Below are positions 18,024 to 27,130 of a stretch of 38,694 nt of DNA, piece after piece (positions within the stretch are counted from its first letter, which is position 1; every line of letters starts with the position of its first letter). The notes below the pieces were generated by a model that made no database searches, had not been told where the DNA came from, and was given only the letters and a program-made list of their open reading frames with translations. The position numbers and the translations under genes were made by a program. The DNA comes from Brucellaceae bacterium (GTDB lineage Bacteria; Pseudomonadota; Alphaproteobacteria; Rhizobiales; Rhizobiaceae). The stretch spans positions 1 to 38,694 of the forward strand of contig JACKJV010000017.1 in NCBI GenBank assembly GCA_020637775.1. The letters are read 5' to 3'.

Positions 18024-18896
18024 TCATTTCTTCTGACGAGCGAGGACGTCTGCCAGCGAATGGCTGGCCGAGCCTGGCTTGAGCGGCTTCTGCTGGGAGG
18101 GATCCGGCGCCCAGCCTGACAGCCAGACGATCGAGAACGTCGCTCGAATGCGGCCATCGGCATCGCTGAACCGTTCGGCATAGATTTCAGCGGCGCGTGC
18201 CAGGACATCCCTGCGCAACGGCTTGCGGCTGCGCTTTGCCAGCGCGTTCGTGGCGCCCATGGCGCGCAGGTCGCGCATGAGGGCCAGCGCGTCGGCATAG
18301 CGTACCGTCAGGGTCTCGAAATCGGTCACCGGCAACGCGAAGCCCGCGCGCTGAAGCAGCGCGCCGGCGGTACGGACATCGGCGAAGGGATGAACACGCG
18401 GGGCGGCGCCACCGGTCATCTCCGTCTCCGCGGCCAGCAGGCTTTCGCGCAATTCCGCCAGCGTACCGGCTCCCGTCATGGCGCCGAGGAAAAGGCCGTC
18501 GGGCTTGAGCGCATGGCGGACCTGGGTCAGGAATCCCGGCGTGTCGTTGACATCGTGCAGCGTCAGCAGGGTGACTGCCAGATCGAGGCTTTGGCCATCA
18601 AGGCCCACGGTTTCGGGACCTGACTCGACCGTGCCGGTGTCATGGGCGGGAAGGCCGCTGTCCGATTCCACCGAAACGATCGTTTCCACCTTGCCGGATG
18701 CGGCCAGCGCGTCGCGCGCGTGGCCGGTCAGGCTGTGGAGCACGCCGCCCCGGGAAAAGGTCCGCCCGGTGGTCGAAAGGCGCAGCGCGAGGTCTTCGGC
18801 GGCATGGCGCATCAGGAAATCGGCGCCCGGAACCGGCTGGCCAAAGGCACGGCGGCGCCGCGCCAGCACCTGTTCGGTATCGAATACGGGGTCCAT
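18024..18896 (-). CDS. SAM-dependent methyltransferase (BioC/NDUFAF5-like)
   Basis: A 290-residue class I methyltransferase. The sequence MDPVFDTEQVLARRRRAF at the start and SLTGHARDALAASGKVETIVSVES, then LLTLHDVNDTPGFLTQVRHALKPDGLFLGAMTGAGTLAELRESL resemble the NDUFAF5/BioC-like group; the glycine-rich motif I is weak (VLHSLTG rather than GxGxG). Homologues hydroxylate or methylate an assembly factor of respiratory complex I, or make biotin precursors; which applies here is unclear. The ATG at 18896 follows GGAAGG; a longer frame upstream overlaps the comF promoter. Divergent from comF. Confidence 0.82.
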   Translation of the reverse strand: MDPVFDTEQVLARRRRAFGQPVPGADFLMRHAAEDLALRLSTTGRTFSRGGVLHSLTGHARDALAASGKVETIVSVESDSGLPAHDTGTVESGPETVGLDGQSLDLAVTLLTLHDVNDTPGFLTQVRHALKPDGLFLGAMTGAGTLAELRESLLAAETEMTGGAAPRVHPFADVRTAGALLQRAGFALPVTDFETLTVRYADALALMRDLRAMGATNALAKRSRKPLRRDVLARAAEIYAERFSDADGRIRATFSIVWLSGWAPDPSQQKPLKPGSASHSLADVLARQKK

Positions 18897-18982
18897 ACGG
18901 TTGCCTTCCGGTTCAAGTGCCGCAATCATGGCGCGCAACGGGGCGCGGTCTTTCGGCGCAACAGGTGGCGGATCGGGGCGGG

Positions 18983-19750
18983 ATGATCAAGGGCGGATTT
19001 TCGCGATGGGGAGACGAAGCAGCGCGCCTGCTGTTTCCGCCAGTCTGTCCGGGATGCCGGCGAATCGTCAGCGCGCCGGGCACATTGTGCGGCCGTTGCT
19101 GGCCGCAATTGCGGATGATCGAGCACCCGGTCTGCCCTGTCTACGGCACACCGTTCGCGCATGAGATGGGCGAGGGTTTCCTCTCCGCCCAAGCCATTGC
19201 CGATCCGCCCCCTTTCGCCCGTTGCCGTTCGGCGGCCGCCTATGACGGAGCGGCGCGGCGGCTGGTGCAGGCGCTGAAATACAATGACCGGACCGACCTT
19301 GCCCGCTGGATGGCGGGCTGGATGCACCGCGCCGGTCACGACCTGATCGCGGATGCCGACGTGATCGTGCCGGTACCGTTGCATGCCTGGCGGTTTTTCC
19401 GCAGGCGGTTCAACCAGTCTGCCGAACTGGGCCGGGCGCTGGCACAGCGCACCGGGCTTGCCTTCCGGCCCGAGGCGCTGATCCGGCGGCGGCGCACGGC
19501 CCAGCAGGTCGGGTTGGCGCGCAGCGAGCGCGAAGCCAATGTGCGCGGTGCCTTCGCGGTGCCCGATACCATGCTGGCGCAGGTTCACGGGCGGCGTGTC
19601 CTGCTGGTCGACGACGTCTACACCACGGGCGCCACGGTGAACGCGGCCACGCGTGCGCTGAAACGGGCCAAGGCCCTGGAGGTGGACGTGCTGACTTTCG
19701 CACGGGTTCTGCCGGGGGACTTCCAGAGCCTTGCCACGAAGCCTATATAG
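18983..19750 (+). CDS. comF: ComF family protein (phosphoribosyltransferase-like)
   Basis: The 255-residue protein has a Zn-type N-terminus (CPGC ... CGRC at about 22-40) and a C-terminal phosphoribosyltransferase fold with the PRPP motif RVLLVDDVYTTGAT (about 210-223). VPVPLHAWRFFRRRFNQSAELGRAL is the ComF hallmark. In naturally competent bacteria ComF helps DNA uptake or use; most genomes retain it whether or not competence is known. The ATG at 18983 (GGGGCGGG upstream) was chosen because the open frame runs into the divergent methyltransferase otherwise. It precedes grxC with a 25-nt gap. Confidence 0.9.
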   Translation: MIKGGFSRWGDEAARLLFPPVCPGCRRIVSAPGTLCGRCWPQLRMIEHPVCPVYGTPFAHEMGEGFLSAQAIADPPPFARCRSAAAYDGAARRLVQALKYNDRTDLARWMAGWMHRAGHDLIADADVIVPVPLHAWRFFRRRFNQSAELGRALAQRTGLAFRPEALIRRRRTAQQVGLARSEREANVRGAFAVPDTMLAQVHGRRVLLVDDVYTTGATVNAATRALKRAKALEVDVLTFARVLPGDFQSLATKPI

Positions 19751-19775
19751 CGGGAACAACAAGGGATTCCGTTCC

Positions 19776-20045
19776 ATGGCTGAAGTGACGATCTATACCC
19801 GGATGTTCTGCGGATTCTGCACGGCGGCAAAGCGCCTGCTCGATTCCAAGGGCGTCTCCTATACCGAACACGACGCGACCTATTCGCCGGACCTGCGCCG
19901 CGAGATGATCGAACGCTCGCAGGGCGGTTCGACTTTCCCGCAGATTTTCGTCGGCGACGTCCACGTCGGCGGATGCGACGACCTGCATGCGCTCGATGCC
20001 GCGGGCCAGCTTGACGGTTTGCTGGCCACCGGCAAGCTTTCCTGA
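19776..20045 (+). CDS. grxC: Glutaredoxin 3
   Basis: An 89-residue glutaredoxin using glutathione to reduce disulfides. The active site is CGFC (C12 to C15) instead of the classical CPYC; CGYC/CGFC variants occur in other alphaproteobacterial GrxC. GSTFPQIFVGDVHVGGCDDL holds the cis-proline and glutathione-binding GG(C/S)DDL. It sits 12 nt before the nitrilase gene, so comF-grxC-nit-DUF1178 may be one transcript. A longer open frame would run into comF and was rejected. Confidence 0.95.
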   Translation: MAEVTIYTRMFCGFCTAAKRLLDSKGVSYTEHDATYSPDLRREMIERSQGGSTFPQIFVGDVHVGGCDDLHALDAAGQLDGLLATGKLS

Positions 20046-20057
20046 GGAGACCGCGCC

Positions 20058-20915
20058 ATGGGCACGTTCATCGCAGCCTGCATCCAGATGCGCTCCGGTG
20101 TCGATCCGGCGGAAAACGCGGCCAGGATGGAAGCAATGGTCCGCGACGCGGCCGCGCAGGGTGCGCGCTACATCCAGACGCCGGAGATGACGGGCGCCGT
20201 GCAACGTGACCGCAAGGCCCTTTTCGCGGTGCTCAGGCCGGAAAGCGAGGACCTGATCGCCGCAACGGCAGCGCGGCTGGCTGGCGAGCTCAATGTCTTC
20301 CTGCATGTCGGATCGACAGCCGTTGCCGTGGCGGACGGCCGGATCGCCAACCGTGCCCTCCTGTTCGGCCCGGATGGCGGAAAGATCGCCAGCTATGACA
20401 AGATCCACATGTTCGATGTGGATCTGGACAATGGCGAGAGCTGGCGGGAATCCTCCACCTATACGCCGGGCACGGAAACCGTGGTGGCGGATCTGCCGCT
20501 GGGCCGGATCGGCCTTTCGATCTGCTACGACCTGCGTTTTCCGCAGCTTTTCCGTGCGCAGGCCATGGCGGGCGCCGAAGTGCTGACGACACCGGCGGCC
20601 TTCACCCGCCAGACAGGCGAAGCGCACTGGCACGCACTCATTCGCGCGCGCGCCATCGAGAACGGTGCCTGGGTGATCTCGGCGGCGCAGGGCGGGACAC
20701 ATGCCGACGGGCGGGAGACCTATGGCCATTCGCTGATCGTCGACCCGTGGGGGCGTGTCGTGGCGGACAAGGGCGATGCCGAGCCGGGGGTTCTCCTGGC
20801 GGAGATCGACACACAGGCGGTCGCGGAGGCAAGGGGGAAGATTCCGAACCTGAAGAACGCGCGCGACTTCACTGTCCGTTCCGTCGCAGCCCGGGAGGCG
20901 GAGGCGAGCGCATGA
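20058..20915 (+). CDS. Carbon-nitrogen hydrolase (nitrilase superfamily, Nit1/Nit2-like amidase)
   Basis: A 285-residue enzyme with the full nitrilase triad E43 (TPEMTGAV), K115 (YDKIHMFDVDL) and C156 (SICYDLRFP). It resembles the Nit1/Nit2 branch that repairs deaminated glutathione or hydrolyses alpha-keto amides (omega-amidase). Its place directly after glutaredoxin fits a role in glutathione metabolite repair, but this is inference. GGAG precedes the ATG. Its TGA overlaps the ATG of the next gene (ATGA). Confidence 0.92.
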   Translation: MGTFIAACIQMRSGVDPAENAARMEAMVRDAAAQGARYIQTPEMTGAVQRDRKALFAVLRPESEDLIAATAARLAGELNVFLHVGSTAVAVADGRIANRALLFGPDGGKIASYDKIHMFDVDLDNGESWRESSTYTPGTETVVADLPLGRIGLSICYDLRFPQLFRAQAMAGAEVLTTPAAFTRQTGEAHWHALIRARAIENGAWVISAAQGGTHADGRETYGHSLIVDPWGRVVADKGDAEPGVLLAEIDTQAVAEARGKIPNLKNARDFTVRSVAAREAEASA

Positions 20916-21337
20916 TCCGCTTTTCGCTGGCTTGCGGGCAAGGTCACGCCTTTGATGGCTGGTTTCGCAGCAACGAGGACTTCGAGCAGCAGAATGGCCG
21001 GGGGCTTGTCTCCTGCCCGGCCTGCGGATCGGCCTCTGTTTCCAAGGCGCTGATGGCGCCGGCCGTTTCCACGGCGCGCAAGAGGGAAAAGATCGCCCTT
21101 GCCGTATCCGCCGACCAGAAGGCGGCGATGACGAAATTGCGGGAACTGGCGAAGGCAGCGATCGCCAGTTCCGAGGATGTCGGTGAACGATTCGTGGAAG
21201 AAGCCCGCAAGATCCACTACGGCGAGGTGGAATCGCGGGCGATTCGCGGCGAGGCCGGGGCAAGCGACATTGCCGAACTGCTGGAGGAGGGCGTGCCGGT
21301 CATGCCCATCCCCGTGCTTCCCGACGACAAGAACTGA
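20912..21337 (+). CDS. DUF1178 family protein
   Basis: A 141-residue protein of the conserved uncharacterised DUF1178 type. The start MIRFSLACGQGHAFDGWF, followed by CPACGSASVSKALMAPAV, suggests a small zinc-ribbon with cysteine pairs at about C8 and C36/C39. The rest is charged and helical, then PVMPIPVLP at the end. It overlaps the nitrilase gene by four bases and so is co-translated. Function unknown; association with the nitrilase is common in this group. Confidence 0.9.
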   Translation: MIRFSLACGQGHAFDGWFRSNEDFEQQNGRGLVSCPACGSASVSKALMAPAVSTARKREKIALAVSADQKAAMTKLRELAKAAIASSEDVGERFVEEARKIHYGEVESRAIRGEAGASDIAELLEEGVPVMPIPVLPDDKN

Positions 21338-21372
21338 GGGGCAGGCCGTCGGCGCCGGTATCCGGCACAGCC

Positions 21373-22119
21373 CTATTTCGGGCGTGCGGCCAGCACCATG
21401 TAATTGACGTCGAGATCACGCGAGCGGGCCCAGCGGTCGGCCAGCGGATTGTAGGAAACGCCGCTGCGCTCCACCACGGTCATGCCGGTGGGGGCGAGGG
21501 CGGCATCGATTTCGGCAGGCGTGACCAGCTTCTCGTACTGGTGGGTGCCCTTGGGAAGCCAGCGCAGAACATATTCCGCGCCGATGATGGCAAGCCCCCA
21601 GGCCTTCATGGTGCGGTTGATGGTGGCGATGAACATCAGCCCGCCGGGCTTCACCATCTCGGCGCATTTGCGCATGTAGAGGTCCACGTCGGCAACATGT
21701 TCGACCACTTCCATGTTGAGAACGACATCGAACCGCTCGCCGGCCTCGGCGAGCGCCTCGGCGGTGGTCGCGCGGTAGTCGATCTCCAGTCCGCTTTCGG
21801 CGGCATGGATGCGGGCGACCTCGATATTCACCTCCGAGGCATCGGCGCCGGTCACGCTGGCGCCAAGGCGTGTCATCGGCTCGCTGAGCAGGCCGCCGCC
21901 GCAGCCTATGTCGAGAAAGCGCAGGCCGTCAAAGGGCCGCGCGGCCGTGCCATCGAGGCCGAAATGGGCGATGACCGTTTCACGGACATATTCCAGGCGA
22001 ACCGGATTGAACTTGTGCAGCGGACGGAACTTGCCGCGCGGATCCCACCACTGGGCGGCCATGCGGGAGAAGCGTTCGACTTCGGCGGCGTCGATGGTGG
22101 ACTGGCCCTGACTGTTCAT
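21373..22119 (-). CDS. ubiG: Ubiquinone biosynthesis O-methyltransferase
   Basis: UbiG performs both O-methylations of ubiquinone synthesis with SAM. The 248-residue protein has motif [20 protein letters not shown], preceded by the N-terminal [23 protein letters not shown] typical of UbiG, and later [34 protein letters not shown]. The ATG at 22119 has GGAG upstream; the longer frame begins without a ribosome site. It is divergent from lysC (226 nt) and convergent with DUF1178, with a small GCCGG-TAT-CCGGC hairpin at 21354-21366 between them. Confidence 0.96.
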   Translation of the reverse strand: MNSQGQSTIDAAEVERFSRMAAQWWDPRGKFRPLHKFNPVRLEYVRETVIAHFGLDGTAARPFDGLRFLDIGCGGGLLSEPMTRLGASVTGADASEVNIEVARIHAAESGLEIDYRATTAEALAEAGERFDVVLNMEVVEHVADVDLYMRKCAEMVKPGGLMFIATINRTMKAWGLAIIGAEYVLRWLPKGTHQYEKLVTPAEIDAALAPTGMTVVERSGVSYNPLADRWARSRDLDVNYMVLAARPK

Positions 22120-22267
22120 TCCGGTGCTCCGTTTCGCCTTGTCTTTCGGACTGGCATGGAAGTCGGACTCTGCCATGCGAAAGTCAAGGCGTCACGGCGA
22201 AGCACAACCTTGCGAAAGGTCAAGCGATTGGCTAAGGAAACCGCGCACGGCGCTCCGGCTGGACGGC

Positions 22268-22305
22268 ACAGGCGGGGCGTTTTCCTATACAGGCGGCGCT
22301 TTCCT
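22268..22305. repeat. Imperfect tandem repeat (about 21-nt period) in the lysC leader
   Basis: ACAGGCGGGGCGTTTTCCT (22268-22286) is followed at once by ACAGGCGGCGCTTTCCT (22289-22305), a near copy. It lies 40 nt upstream of the lysC ATG. It may be a binding site for a regulator, or part of the leader transcript. There is no known motif to attach to it. Confidence 0.45.
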
Positions 22306-22345
22306 GTGCGCCCCTGGAAGCGATCGGGGACAACGGCGGCTTTCC

Positions 22346-23620
22346 ATGGCGCGTATCGTAATGAAATTCGGCGGCACATCCGTGGCCGACCTGGACCGCA
22401 TCCACAATGTCGCCCGCCATGTGAAACGCGAAGTGGATGCCGGCCACGAAGTCGCCGTTGTCGTCTCCGCCATGTCCGGCAAGACGAACGAACTCGTCGG
22501 CTGGGTGCAGGGCATGCCGAAGGTGACCGGCGCGGCTTCCCCTTTCTTCGACGCGCGCGAATATGACGCCATCGTCGCCTCGGGCGAACAGGTGACATCC
22601 GGCCTGCTGGCCATCGCGCTTCAGTCGATGGGTGTGAACGCGCGTTCCTGGCAGGGCTGGCAGATTCCGGTGAAGACCGACAATGCCCATGGCGCGGCCC
22701 GGATCGTCGACATCGACGGCTCGGACCTCGTGCGCCGCTTCGGCGAAGGGCAGGTGGCCGTGATCGCCGGGTTCCAGGGCATCGGCCCGGACAACCGCAT
22801 CGCCACGCTGGGGCGCGGCGGGTCCGATACATCGGCGGTGGCCGTCGCGGCGGCGGTCAAGGCGGATCGCTGCGACATCTATACCGACGTGGACGGCGTC
22901 TACACGACCGATCCGCGCATCGAGCCGAAGGCACGGCGGCTGCCGAAGGTTTCCTTCGAGGAGATGCTGGAAATGGCGTCGCTCGGCGCCAAGGTGCTCC
23001 AGGTACGCTCGGTGGAACTGGCCATGGTACACAAGGTGCGCACTTTCGTGCGATCCTCCTTCGAGGATCCCGATGCGCCCGGCATGGGCGATTTCGACAA
23101 TCCGCCCGGGACACTCATTTGCGACGAGGATGAAATCGTGGAACAGCAGGTCGTTACCGGTATTGCCTATGCCAAGGACGAGGCGCAGATCTCGCTGCGC
23201 CGCCTGGCCGACCGTCCCGGCGTCTCGGCCGGCATTTTCGGCCCGCTGGCCGAAGCCAACATCAATGTCGACATGATCGTCCAGAACATTTCCGAGGACG
23301 GATCGAAGACCGACATGACGTTTACCGTGCCGACCGGCGACCTGGACAAGGCGCTGACGGTGCTGGAGAAGAACCGTGACAGCGTCGGCTTCGACGCGGT
23401 CCAGTCGGAAGGCGGGCTGGTCAAGGTGTCGGTCATCGGCATCGGCATGCGCAGCCATGCAGGCGTGGCGGCGACCGCTTTCAAGGCGCTGGCCGAGAAG
23501 GGAATCAACATCCGCGCCATCACGACATCGGAAATCAAGATATCGATCCTGATCGATGGCCCCTATGCGGAACTTGCGGTGCGCACGCTCCATTCCGTAT
23601 ACGGGCTGGACAAGGCCTGA
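22346..23620 (+). CDS. lysC: Aspartate kinase (housekeeping, lysine/threonine-regulated type)
   Basis: The 424-residue enzyme starts aspartate-family amino acid synthesis. The kinase part begins MARIVMKFGGTSVADLDRIHN (FGGTS at 8-12) and holds GRGGSDTSAVAVAAAVKADRCDIYTDVDGVYTTDPR. Two ACT domains follow in the last 160 residues (ISLRRLADRPGVSAGIFGPL and VSVIGIGMRSHAGVAATAFKAL), the feedback binding sites. A second aspartokinase, encoded in the ect operon, serves ectoine synthesis, so this one covers lysine, threonine, methionine and diaminopimelate. The frame is open upstream to 22124 but only the ATG at 22346 gives a sensible N-terminus. Confidence 0.97.
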   Translation: MARIVMKFGGTSVADLDRIHNVARHVKREVDAGHEVAVVVSAMSGKTNELVGWVQGMPKVTGAASPFFDAREYDAIVASGEQVTSGLLAIALQSMGVNARSWQGWQIPVKTDNAHGAARIVDIDGSDLVRRFGEGQVAVIAGFQGIGPDNRIATLGRGGSDTSAVAVAAAVKADRCDIYTDVDGVYTTDPRIEPKARRLPKVSFEEMLEMASLGAKVLQVRSVELAMVHKVRTFVRSSFEDPDAPGMGDFDNPPGTLICDEDEIVEQQVVTGIAYAKDEAQISLRRLADRPGVSAGIFGPLAEANINVDMIVQNISEDGSKTDMTFTVPTGDLDKALTVLEKNRDSVGFDAVQSEGGLVKVSVIGIGMRSHAGVAATAFKALAEKGINIRAITTSEIKISILIDGPYAELAVRTLHSVYGLDKA

Positions 23621-23770
23621 ACCGGCAACCGGTCGCCGGCCTGACGCGATCGGCGAACCGGCGGCGGACAAGCCGGGCGCAAGACGAGGCGGGACAGACG
23701 TGACCATGGGGGTGAGGCAGCGCGGCCAGGCGGCCTGCGCGGCCCGAACCTGTTGGAGGTGGACAAACTG

Positions 23771-26038
23771 ATGCCTGAATATGCGGTCGGCCCCCGGGTG
23801 CTGCTCAAGCGCCTGCGCGAAATCATGGCGGAGGCGCTGGAGCCGCAGGCGCGCCTCGACCGCATCGTGTCGGAAATCGCGCGCAACATGGTGGCGGAAG
23901 TCTGCTCGCTCTATGTGCTGCGCGCCGATGGCGTGCTGGAACTCTATGCCACCGAAGGCCTCAATCCGCAGGCCGTCCACCTGGCGCAGTTGCGGCTCGG
24001 GCAAGGTCTCGTCGGCACGATCGCGGCGTCGGCGCGGCCGCTGAACCTGGCGGATGCGCAGACCCATCCGGCCTTCACATACCTGCCGGAAACGGGAGAG
24101 GAAATCTATTCGTCCTTCCTCGGCGTGCCGGTGCTGCGCGCCGGGCGGACACTTGGCGTTCTCGTCGTCCAGAACAAGACGCAACGCGTCTATCGCGAGG
24201 ACGAGGTCGAGGCACTGGAAACGACGGCGATGGTCATCGCGGAGATGATCGCGACGGGGGACCTGGCCAATCTTTCGCGGCCAGGCATCGAACTCGACCT
24301 GCGGCGTCCCGCGTTGTTCAATGGCGTGGCCTTCTCCGAAGGGGTCGGGCTTGGCCATGTGGTGCTGCACGAGCCGCGCATCGTGGTCACCAACCTGTTC
24401 GCGGAGGACACGGATGCGGAACTGGAGCGGCTGGAAAAGGCGCTGAGCTCGCTACGGCTGTCCATCGACGACATGCTGACGCGATCCGAGATCGCCTTCG
24501 ACGGCGAACACCGCGCCGTGCTGGAAGCCTATCGCATGTTCGCCCATGACCGGGGCTGGGTGCGCCGGCTGGAAGAGGCGATCAACAACGGCCTGACGGC
24601 GGAAGCCGGTGTGGAGAAGGTGCAGAGCGACATGCGCGCGCGCATGATGCATGTCACCGATCCGTATATTCGCGAACGGATGAACGATTTCGACGATCTC
24701 GCCAACCGGCTGCTGCGCCAGCTTCTGGGGCGCAGCCCGGAGGATCTGGCAGCCAGCCAGCCGCGCGATTCCATTATCGTGGCCCGGTCCATGGGCGCGG
24801 CGGAGCTGCTCGACTATCCGCGCGAGCGGTTGCGCGGTCTCGTGCTCGAAGAAGGGGCGGTGACGAGCCACGTGGTGATCGTGGCGCGCGCCATGGGTAT
24901 TCCCGTCGCCGGCCAGGTCAAGGGTGTCGTCTCCATGTCGGAGAACGGCGATGCCATCATCATCGATGGCGATGACGGTTCCGTCCACCTGCGGCCGCAA
25001 TCGGATATCGAGCAGGCGTTTGCCGAGAAGGTGAAGTTCCGGGCCCGCCGGCAGGAACTGTACCGCTCGCTGCGCGACCGCCCGGCTGTCACGAAGGACG
25101 GCCAGACGGTCGGGCTGTTCATGAATGCCGGCCTGGCGGTGGACCTGCCGCAGCTTGCCGAATCGGGCGCGCAGGGGATCGGCCTGTTCCGCACCGAATT
25201 GCAGTTCATGGTCGCCGCGACATTCCCGCGCGCCGAGGAGCAGGAAAGGCTCTACCGGCAGGTCATCGAGATTGCCGGGGACAAGCCGGTGACCTTCCGC
25301 ACGCTCGACATCGGCGGCGACAAGGTGCTGCCCTATTTCGCGGCCTCGCAGCCGGAGGAAAACCCGGCGCTGGGCTGGCGCGCCATCCGGCTGACGCTGG
25401 ACAAGCCGGGGCTTTTCCGCACCCAGATGCGGGCGCTGCTGAAGGCGGCCGGCGGGCGCGAATTGCGTGTCATGCTGCCCATGGTCACCGACGTGTCGGA
25501 AATCCGCGCCGCACGCGCGATGATCGACCGCGAGGTGCGCCACCTGTCGCGCTTCGCCCATCTTCTGCCCACACGCCTCAAGCTTGGCGCGATGGTGGAG
25601 GTGCCCGCGTTGCTGTGGCAAATGCCGGAGCTCATGAAGGAGGTGGATTTCCTGTCGGTCGGTTCCAACGACCTGTTCCAGTTCATCATGGCCGCCGACC
25701 GGTCCAACACCCTGGTCTCGGATCGCTTCGACCCGTTGTCGGCGCCCTTTCTGAGGGTCTTGCGCCAGATCGTCGATGCCGCGGCCGGTTCGAACACCAG
25801 TCTGACGCTTTGCGGCGAACTGGCCGGCCGCCCGCTATCGGCCATGGCGCTGGTGGGCCTCGGGTTCCGCTCCATTTCCATGGCACCGGCGGCCATCGGT
25901 CCGGTCAAGGCCATGCTCCTGGAACTGGATGCCAGTGCGCTGAACACGAAACTGACCGAAGCGCTGGATACGCCGGGGCGCACCAACATCCATGCCATGC
26001 TGCGCGACTTCGCCCAGTCGCATTCGATCCCCCTTTGA
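23771..26038 (+). CDS. ptsP: Phosphoenolpyruvate-protein phosphotransferase, nitrogen PTS enzyme I (EI-Ntr)
   Basis: This 755-residue protein starts the nitrogen PTS by taking phosphate from PEP. Domains in order: a GAF domain (about 15-165, binding glutamine in studied homologues), the N-terminal EI helical part, the phosphohistidine domain with H367 (in [20 protein letters not shown]), and the TIM-barrel PEP-binding domain ([57 protein letters not shown]). The ATG at 23771 follows GGAGG; a TTG six codons upstream is less likely. It leads the ptsP-prfA-prmC run, with 13 nt to prfA. Confidence 0.96.
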   Translation: MPEYAVGPRVLLKRLREIMAEALEPQARLDRIVSEIARNMVAEVCSLYVLRADGVLELYATEGLNPQAVHLAQLRLGQGLVGTIAASARPLNLADAQTHPAFTYLPETGEEIYSSFLGVPVLRAGRTLGVLVVQNKTQRVYREDEVEALETTAMVIAEMIATGDLANLSRPGIELDLRRPALFNGVAFSEGVGLGHVVLHEPRIVVTNLFAEDTDAELERLEKALSSLRLSIDDMLTRSEIAFDGEHRAVLEAYRMFAHDRGWVRRLEEAINNGLTAEAGVEKVQSDMRARMMHVTDPYIRERMNDFDDLANRLLRQLLGRSPEDLAASQPRDSIIVARSMGAAELLDYPRERLRGLVLEEGAVTSHVVIVARAMGIPVAGQVKGVVSMSENGDAIIIDGDDGSVHLRPQSDIEQAFAEKVKFRARRQELYRSLRDRPAVTKDGQTVGLFMNAGLAVDLPQLAESGAQGIGLFRTELQFMVAATFPRAEEQERLYRQVIEIAGDKPVTFRTLDIGGDKVLPYFAASQPEENPALGWRAIRLTLDKPGLFRTQMRALLKAAGGRELRVMLPMVTDVSEIRAARAMIDREVRHLSRFAHLLPTRLKLGAMVEVPALLWQMPELMKEVDFLSVGSNDLFQFIMAADRSNTLVSDRFDPLSAPFLRVLRQIVDAAAGSNTSLTLCGELAGRPLSAMALVGLGFRSISMAPAAIGPVKAMLLELDASALNTKLTEALDTPGRTNIHAMLRDFAQSHSIPL

Positions 26039-26051
26039 GAGCGGAACGCAG

Positions 26052-27128
26052 ATGAGCGCGCTTCCCGCCGACCGAATGGCCCAGCTTCTCAAGCGGTTCG
26101 AGATGCTCGAAGCGCAGATGGCCGAGGGCGTCGAGCCGGACGCCTATGTGAAGATGGCGGCCGAATATGCCGAACTGGAGCCGCTGGCGAAGAAGGTGCG
26201 CGATCTCACCGCCGCGCGCGAGGAACTGGCCGGGCTGGATGCGCTTCTGGCCGACAGGTCGACAGATGGCGAGATGCGTGAACTGGCGGAGATGGACTAT
26301 CCAGACGTCGAGGCGCGGATCGAGGCGCTGGAAAGCGACATCCGCATCCTGATGCTGCCGCGCGATGCCGCCGACGAGAAAAGCGCCATCCTGGAAATCC
26401 GGGCCGGTACGGGCGGCTCCGAAGCCGCGCTTTTTGCCGGCGACTTGTTCCGCATGTACGAGCGCCATGCTGCCGAGCACGGCTGGAAGGTCGAGGTTGC
26501 TTCGGCCAGCGAAGGCGAGGCGGGCGGTTACAAAGAGATCATCGCCACGGTTTCAGGCAAGGGCGTCTTCTCGCGATTGAAATTCGAATCCGGCGTTCAC
26601 CGGGTGCAGCGCGTTCCGGTGACAGAGGCGGGCGGACGCATCCACACGTCGGCGGCAACGGTGGCCGTGCTGCCGGAAGCCGAGGACGTGGATATCGAGA
26701 TCCGCCCGGAAGACATCCGCATCGACACGATGCGGGCATCGGGCGCGGGCGGCCAGCATGTCAACACCACCGATTCGGCGGTGCGAATCACGCATTTGCC
26801 AACCGGCATCGTGGTGACGTCATCGGAGAAATCCCAGCATCAGAACCGGGCGCGCGCCATGCAGGTCCTGCGGGCCCGGCTCTTCGACATGGAGCGGGAA
26901 AAGGCAGCCGACGAACGCTCGGAGGCACGCCGGCTGCAGGTGGGTTCGGGCGATCGGTCCGAACGCATCCGCACCTACAATTTCCCCCAGGGGCGGGTGA
27001 CGGACCACCGCATCAACCTGACGCTCTACAAGCTGGACAAGGTGATGGAAGGCGATCTCGACGAGATCATCGACGCGCTTGTCGCGGACCACCAGTCCAA
27101 TCTCCTGGCCGCGGAGGGCGGCGCCTGA
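26052..27128 (+). CDS. prfA: Peptide chain release factor 1
   Basis: RF1 recognises UAA and UAG stop codons and triggers release of the peptide. The 358-residue length is normal. The catalytic GGQ motif is at 233-235 ([22 protein letters not shown]). [23 protein letters not shown] precedes it, the region that contains the stop-codon recognition PxT loop (here PVTE). PrmC, encoded two bases further on, methylates the GGQ glutamine. Confidence 0.97.
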   Translation: MSALPADRMAQLLKRFEMLEAQMAEGVEPDAYVKMAAEYAELEPLAKKVRDLTAAREELAGLDALLADRSTDGEMRELAEMDYPDVEARIEALESDIRILMLPRDAADEKSAILEIRAGTGGSEAALFAGDLFRMYERHAAEHGWKVEVASASEGEAGGYKEIIATVSGKGVFSRLKFESGVHRVQRVPVTEAGGRIHTSAATVAVLPEAEDVDIEIRPEDIRIDTMRASGAGGQHVNTTDSAVRITHLPTGIVVTSSEKSQHQNRARAMQVLRARLFDMEREKAADERSEARRLQVGSGDRSERIRTYNFPQGRVTDHRINLTLYKLDKVMEGDLDEIIDALVADHQSNLLAAEGGA

Positions 27129-27130
27129 CC

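Noticed and set aside
22232..24370. A 712-codon open frame on the minus strand
   Set aside because: Antisense to lysC and ptsP; the peptide is a composition artefact rich in R, H and D.
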